Assembly (NCBI GenBank): GCA_937967425.1
Contig: CALBST010000207.1
Coordinates: forward strand, 1 to 17,692
DNA: 17,692 nt
Source of the DNA: an uncultured Caulobacteraceae bacterium
GTDB taxonomy: Bacteria; Pseudomonadota; Alphaproteobacteria; Caulobacterales; TH1-2
Reading direction: 5' to 3'
The notes beneath the pieces are model-generated. The model had not been told where the DNA came from. It worked only from the letters and a program-made list of their open reading frames with translations, and did no database searches. The position numbers and the translations under genes were made by a program. The number at the start of each line of letters is the position of its first letter. Positions within the stretch are counted from its first letter, which is position 1. This document shows, piece by piece, positions 14,752-17,692 of this stretch.

Positions 14752-16716
14752 ATGACGGATGCCGAGGGCGCAAAGCCTTCCACGGACGGCGCAGAACCGG
14801 TGAAACCGGCGCCGAAGCGGCCGCGCAAGCGCGCCGCCAAACCCAAGGCCGAAGCGGCCCCGGCGCCCGTCGCGGAGGCGCAGAAGCCTGCCGCAAAGGC
14901 GCCAGCGGAGGCGCCGCCGCCCCTCAACGAAGTGATCATGGCGCAGACGGCCGAGAGCTTGGCCGCTCTCTCCGCCAATCTGACCCAGGCGATGACGCGC
15001 GCGAACGCCGCGATCTCCACAGCCTTTGTCGATCAGACGAAGGACGCCGCCAACTGGCAACCCGATCCGCTGGGCATGCAGGCGGCGCTCAACGATGTTT
15101 GGGGTCATCTCGCGGCACAGCCGGAAACACTACGCGAAGCACACGCAGCGCTTTGGCAGCGTTACGCCGATATCTGGCAGAAGCACGCAACCTACATGCT
15201 CACCGGACAACAGGCCGATGAGGGGCCTGTCCGCGACAAGCGCTTCAAGGATCCGGAGTGGCGTTCCAACCCAGCCTTCTCGATGCTGCGGGAATCCTAT
15301 CTGGCGACGGCCGAGTTTATCACCGATCTCGTCAACCGCACCGAAGGCGTAGACGAAGCGACGAAGCGCAAGGCGACGTTTTACATCAAGCAGGCGGTCG
15401 ATGCCGCATCACCTTCGAACTTCCTGATGACCAACCCCGCCGCGTTGCGGGCGCTTTTCCAATCGGGCGGCGAAAGCTTGGTCAAAGGCGTGGAGAACCT
15501 CGCCGAGGATTTGAAGCGCGGCAAAGGCAACCTCGCCATCTCGCAGACGGACATCAACGCTTATCGCGTTGGTGAAAATGTCGCGACCACGCCGGGCAAG
15601 GTCGTATTTCGCAATCGCATTTTTGAGTTACTGCAGTATGCACCGACGACCGCGAAGGTGCACGAGGTCCCGCTGCTGATCTTCCCGCCCTGGATCAACA
15701 AATTCTACATCCTCGATCTTCAACCGAAGAACTCGATGATCAAATGGCTCACCGACCAGGGCCACACCGTGTTTCTCGTCTCCTGGGTCAATCCCGACGA
15801 GGACATGGCGGACGCCACGTTTGAAGATTACATGCGCGAGGGCGTCTATGCGGCGACCCAGGCGGTGAAAGACGCCACCGGCGTCGATCGTATGAATGCG
15901 GTGGGCTATTGCATTGGCGGCACGCTGCTTTCGGCCAGCCTCGCGCACATGGCGAAGACAGGCGACACAAGCATCCAGAGCGCGACTTTCTTCGCGGCGC
16001 AGGCCGACTTCAAACTTGCCGGCGACCTGTTGGTCTTCTCCGACGACCAGGCCATCAAGTTTCTTGAAGACAAGATGGACCAGGCCGGCGGCGTGCTTGA
16101 CGCGCAGACGATGGCCGACACCTTCAACTCACTGCGCTCGAACGATCTGATCTGGAATTACGTTGTCGACAATTACTACGTCGGCAAGCAACCGCCGCCG
16201 TTCGATCTGCTCTATTGGAACGCCGATCAGACGCGGATGCCGAAAGCGCTGCACCTGTTTTATCTGCGCAAGTTCTATCGCGACAATGCGCTCTCGGAAG
16301 GCAAGCTGGAGCTTCTCGGCGAAAAGCTTTCACTGAAAGACGTGACCATCCCGATCTTCATGCAGAGCTCCAAGGAAGATCACATCGCGCCGGCGGCCAG
16401 CGTCTATCGCAGTGCGCTCTCATTCGGGGGACCGGTCGAATACATCATCGCCGGGTCGGGCCACATCGCCGGCGTGATCAATCACCCCGCCGCTAACAAG
16501 TATCAGTATTGGACCAATCCCAACCTCAAGGGCGCGCTGGAGGATTGGCAAGCCTTCGCTAAAGAACATCCCGGCTCATGGTGGCCGCATTGGGATGCTT
16601 GGCTGCGCAAGATCAGCGGACCCGATGTGGATGCGCGTCATCCTGGCGACGGCGAACTGCAACCGCTTGGCGATGCGCCCGGCGAATATGTGAAGGTACG
16701 ATCAAGCACGGCGTGA
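14752..16716 (+). CDS. phaC: Class I poly(3-hydroxyalkanoate) synthase with basic N-terminal tail
   Basis: PhaC polymerises 3-hydroxyacyl-CoA into polyhydroxyalkanoate at the granule surface. The 654-residue protein has the lipase-like box GYCIGG (385-390) with nucleophile Cys387, Asp543 (SSKEDHIAP) and His571 (GSGHIAGV). LIFPPWINKFYILDLQP (309-325) and WWPHWDAWL near the end are strong class I signatures. Residues 1-58 form a low-complexity Lys/Ala/Pro-rich tail containing PKRPRKRAAKPK (21-32), about 50 residues beyond a minimal class I N-terminus. ATG 14752 has GGGAG (14741-14745) well spaced upstream; the frame's earlier TTG (14701) lacks this. It is divergent from the lipoprotein operon and convergent with argC. 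No phaA, phaB, phasin or phaR is within the window. Confidence 0.96.
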   Translation: MTDAEGAKPSTDGAEPVKPAPKRPRKRAAKPKAEAAPAPVAEAQKPAAKAPAEAPPPLNEVIMAQTAESLAALSANLTQAMTRANAAISTAFVDQTKDAANWQPDPLGMQAALNDVWGHLAAQPETLREAHAALWQRYADIWQKHATYMLTGQQADEGPVRDKRFKDPEWRSNPAFSMLRESYLATAEFITDLVNRTEGVDEATKRKATFYIKQAVDAASPSNFLMTNPAALRALFQSGGESLVKGVENLAEDLKRGKGNLAISQTDINAYRVGENVATTPGKVVFRNRIFELLQYAPTTAKVHEVPLLIFPPWINKFYILDLQPKNSMIKWLTDQGHTVFLVSWVNPDEDMADATFEDYMREGVYAATQAVKDATGVDRMNAVGYCIGGTLLSASLAHMAKTGDTSIQSATFFAAQADFKLAGDLLVFSDDQAIKFLEDKMDQAGGVLDAQTMADTFNSLRSNDLIWNYVVDNYYVGKQPPPFDLLYWNADQTRMPKALHLFYLRKFYRDNALSEGKLELLGEKLSLKDVTIPIFMQSSKEDHIAPAASVYRSALSFGGPVEYIIAGSGHIAGVINHPAANKYQYWTNPNLKGALEDWQAFAKEHPGSWWPHWDAWLRKISGPDVDARHPGDGELQPLGDAPGEYVKVRSSTA

Positions 16717-16717
16717 T

Positions 16718-16733
16718 CGCGTCTTCGCGTTTT
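16718..16733 (+). terminator. Weak candidate terminator after phaC
   Basis: CGCG (16718-16721), loop TCTT, CGCG (16726-16729), then TTTT (16730-16733), starting one base past the phaC stop. The stem is only 4 bp, so it is marginal. It lies in the 73-bp convergent gap before the argC stop. Confidence 0.25.
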
Positions 16734-16789
16734 CGCTTCTCCACGCGGCAAGCCGGTGAGGACGAAAGCCTGGAGCAAATTAACGACGG

Positions 16790-17692
16790 CTAGAGGCCCG
16801 CCGCCTCGTCCAGACCAAGCGCAATGTTCAGGTTTTGCACGGCTGCGCCGCTGGCGCCTTTGCCGAGATTGTCCAGCAGTGCGACGAGACGCGCCTCTTC
16901 GTTGTGACCGAACACGAAGAGCTTGAGCTGATTGGTGCCGTTCAGCCCTTCCGGATCGAGCGTCTTCAGAGCTGCGGATTCAGCCAGCGTCGCGACTGAG
17001 ACGAAGCGCTCACCCTTATAGAATTGTGCGAGCACGCCGTGCACGTCTTCGAGCTTTGAGCCGTTGGCGAAGGCCGCCAGCGGCAACGGCACTTCCACAA
17101 TCATGCCCTTGTAGTAACGCCCCACACTCGGCGCGAAGATCGGCGCGCGCGCGAGGCCCGCGTACTTCTGCATCTCCGGCACATGCTTGTGTTTTTGCGC
17201 CATCGCGTAGATGCGATACGGCGCGCGCGTATAACTTGGATCGCTCTCGTTCTCGAACTCGGCGATCATGGCCTTACCACCGCCGGAATAGCCGGAGACA
17301 GCGTTCACCGAGAGCGCCCAGTCGCGCGGGATGACGCCCCCCTCCACCAACGGACGCGTCAGCGCAATGAATCCGGTCGGATAGCAGCCAGGATTGGAGA
17401 TGCGTTTTGCAGCCGCGATCTTGGCGCGCTGATCTTTGCTCATCTCCGCAAAGCCATATGCCCAATCCGGCGCAACGCGATACGCGGTCGACGCGTCGAT
17501 CACCTTCACCGCATCGTTCTCAATGAGCGACACAGCTTCGCGCGCCGCATCATCCGGCAGGCATAAGATCACAGCATCAACGCTGTTCAGCAGCCGCTTG
17601 CGCTCATCCGCATCTTTGCGCTTGGCGGGATCGATGGAGACAAGCTCGATGTCGCGGCGGCCTTCAAGGCGCTCGCGGATCTGCAGGCCGGT
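16790..17692 (-). CDS. argC: N-acetyl-gamma-glutamyl-phosphate reductase ArgC (5' end cut by window edge)
   Basis: ArgC reduces N-acetylglutamyl phosphate to N-acetylglutamate semialdehyde with NADPH in arginine synthesis. The 300 visible residues begin TGLQIRERL, the end of the N-terminal G-x-x-G-x-x-G-type nucleotide loop, so only about the first ten residues are missing. The catalytic Cys is at fragment residue 103 in SNPGCYPTG. VSGYSGGGKAMIAEFE and the likely catalytic-region His residues in KHKHVPEMQKY follow. Length and sequence fit the short class 2 ArgC (about 310 residues), not the longer E. coli type. An internal start at 17572 is a GTG within the Rossmann domain and not the true start. 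It is convergent with phaC. Confidence 0.95.
   Translation of the reverse strand, partial: TGLQIRERLEGRRDIELVSIDPAKRKDADERKRLLNSVDAVILCLPDDAAREAVSLIENDAVKVIDASTAYRVAPDWAYGFAEMSKDQRAKIAAAKRISNPGCYPTGFIALTRPLVEGGVIPRDWALSVNAVSGYSGGGKAMIAEFENESDPSYTRAPYRIYAMAQKHKHVPEMQKYAGLARAPIFAPSVGRYYKGMIVEVPLPLAAFANGSKLEDVHGVLAQFYKGERFVSVATLAESAALKTLDPEGLNGTNQLKLFVFGHNEEARLVALLDNLGKGASGAAVQNLNIALGLDEAAGL

Noticed and set aside
1..17692. Mobile element, CRISPR, defence island or secondary-metabolite cluster
   Set aside because: No transposase, integrase, terminal repeats, spaced direct repeats or biosynthetic modules were found; gene content is conserved core metabolism.

Overview
The window reads as a chromosomal segment of a GC-rich alphaproteobacterium, most likely in or near Caulobacterales. 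That placement is inferred from gene content and protein signatures, not from any search. Supporting signs are the gyrA-coaD-cyclophilin-cyclophilin-queA neighbourhood, the aminotransferase-hom-glpX-recJ operon, a class I PHA synthase, and GANTC sites (the CcrM methylation motif) in every divergent intergenic gap. No rRNA, tRNA, CRISPR array, insertion sequence, prophage gene or defence cassette was seen. Genes cover almost everything, and no gene-free stretch exceeds 190 bases.

Left part (1-6061). The minus strand carries gyrA, coaD, an exported cyclophilin, a cytoplasmic cyclophilin and, after an interruption, queA (cut by the window's left edge). coaD, cyclophilin and cyclophilin are packed with a 1-nt and a 28-nt overlap. 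A plus-strand gene for a small Cys-rich membrane-anchored protein of unknown function (708-1370) sits between the second cyclophilin and queA. A perfect 11-bp hairpin separates gyrA from coaD, and an 8-bp hairpin lies at the 708-1370/cyclophilin tail-to-tail junction.

Middle part (6062-8986). A short divergent region with two phased A-tracts and mutually exclusive inverted repeats separates gyrA from a Cu/Zn superoxide dismutase lipoprotein gene. An EamA-type transporter follows, convergent with sodC and overlapping its tail. Next, divergent from the transporter, comes a sulfotransferase-like gene whose upstream region holds a 6-bp-arm inverted repeat.

Right part (8987-17692). A minus-strand operon runs lipoprotein, alaC-like aminotransferase, homoserine dehydrogenase (hom), class II fructose-1,6-bisphosphatase (glpX) and recJ. 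It combines amino-acid and central carbon metabolism with DNA repair. Divergent from it is phaC, encoding a polyhydroxyalkanoate synthase with a basic Lys/Ala/Pro-rich N-terminal tail. Convergent with phaC is argC (arginine biosynthesis), which lacks only its first few residues at the right edge.

Most of the window is ordinary housekeeping DNA. I see no clear undescribed multi-gene system. The points worth a second look are the GyrA quinolone-pocket residues (Gln and Leu in place of the usual Ser/Ala and Asp), a Glu at a zinc-ligand position in SodC, the attenuator-like or bent DNA upstream of gyrA, the Cys-rich orphan inside the coaD-queA cluster, and the basic tail on PhaC.
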